Positions 63,668 to 64,000 of a stretch of DNA of 64,000 bases are shown here, one piece after another. Under the pieces are notes generated by a model that was given only the letters and a program-made list of their open reading frames with translations, had not been told where the DNA came from and did not search any database. Each line of letters opens with the position of its first letter. The stretch's first letter is position 1. This stretch comes from Ornithinimicrobium pratense (GTDB lineage Bacteria > Actinomycetota > Actinomycetes > Actinomycetales > Dermatophilaceae). The stretch lies in the NCBI RefSeq assembly GCF_008843165.1, contig NZ_CP044427.1:1-64000 (forward strand), read 5' to 3'. Position numbers and translations under genes: made by a program.

Positions 63668-64000
63668 ATGGACACCGCCAAGCCAAGAGCCGACCCGCAG
63701 CCCGGGCCGAGCGGTCCTCCTGGCCGCTCGGGGGGCCGGATCGGGGTCACCGTGCTCTGCCTCCTGGCGGGTCTCCTCTTCGGGACCAGCGCCTCCCTCG
63801 CGCGGGAGGACCCCACCGGGACCCCGAGCGATCTGCCCCAGCTGATCACGGCCAGGGACCGCCAGGTGCGCAGCCTCACCCAGCAGGCGGAGACCCTGGG
63901 CAAGGAGGTGCACGCGCTGCGCGATGCCCGCGCCAGCAGCCAGACCGGCCAGATCGTCAACACCGCGGACACCTTGGCCCCCGTCGTCGGACTGTCCGCC
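63668..64000 (+). CDS. DUF881 family protein, 3' end outside window
   Basis: The first 111 codons are present: a proline-rich cytoplasmic start, a membrane helix (VTVLCLLAGLLFGTSASL) and the beginning of an extracytoplasmic coiled coil, LPQLITARDRQVRSLTQQAETLGKEV. DUF881 genes divergent from crgA are typical in Actinobacteria. The gene runs off the window, so length and C-terminus cannot be judged. Confidence 0.85.
   Translation, partial: MDTAKPRADPQPGPSGPPGRSGGRIGVTVLCLLAGLLFGTSASLAREDPTGTPSDLPQLITARDRQVRSLTQQAETLGKEVHALRDARASSQTGQIVNTADTLAPVVGLSA

Overview
The window is the replication-origin region of a high-GC actinobacterium, with a roughly 31 kb defence and mobility island inserted a short way downstream. 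The order dnaA - oriC - dnaN - gnd - recF - DUF721 - gyrB - gyrA - DUF3566 - tRNA-Ile - DLW-39 gene - tRNA-Ala, together with a far end of ppiA - rhomboid - crgA - DUF881, is characteristic of Actinobacteria. The strongly GC-rich codon use and gnd between dnaN and recF fit Micrococcales, probably near Intrasporangiaceae/Ornithinimicrobium. The genus is an inference; no 16S gene is present.

Layout. 1-12.3 kb: replication and topology genes, all on the plus strand, with oriC between dnaA and dnaN (DnaA boxes also lie upstream of dnaA). 12.4-14.4 kb: a minus-strand ABC exporter operon with a small XRE regulator and a palindromic operator at its 5' end. 14.5-15.0 kb: tRNA-Ile, a 43-residue DLW-39-type gene and tRNA-Ala, followed by a strong terminator.

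14.9-45.7 kb: a composite genomic island. Its left boundary is inside tRNA-Ala. Its right boundary is a decayed copy of the same tRNA 3' half plus terminator, sharing a 17 bp identical core that spans the anticodon loop. From left to right it holds: a HipBA-type module with an operator array; an SDR gene; a broken integrase; a lower-GC operon of nucleotidyltransferase, small putative regulator and HIT-family protein; a hipA ghost; an intact integrase/excisionase pair; a MobF relaxase-helicase; a three-gene SIR2 + small protein + SMC-like ATPase operon that matches the Lamassu (DdmABC-like) anti-phage architecture; a NERD-protein remnant; and a large minus-strand operon combining an HTH protein, a SNF2-type helicase, a DUF4391 protein and type III restriction-modification genes. 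In that last operon DUF4391-mod-res has been partly duplicated. One mod and the helicase carry single-base frameshifts, and one res is a deleted ghost. ISL3 and IS21 debris lies next to the right attachment site.

45.8-64 kb: ordinary chromosome. It contains a NarL-type two-component system, ArsR/SRPBCC and TetR/SDR/F420-reductase regulons with visible operators, SelO, a NYN-domain protein, a translationally coupled ATP-grasp / cyanophycinase-like / esterase operon, an OafA-type acyltransferase, an Ala-rich membrane protein, ppiA, a rhomboid protease, crgA and the start of a DUF881 gene. A second cluster of DnaA-box-like 9-mers sits between the rhomboid gene and crgA.

The points of greatest interest are the Lamassu-Sir2 candidate, the nucleotidyltransferase-HIT operon, the duplicated type III R-M/helicase array with putative two-specificity Mod proteins, and the well-preserved att structure of the island. 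All functional names are from reading motifs by eye; no database search was run.
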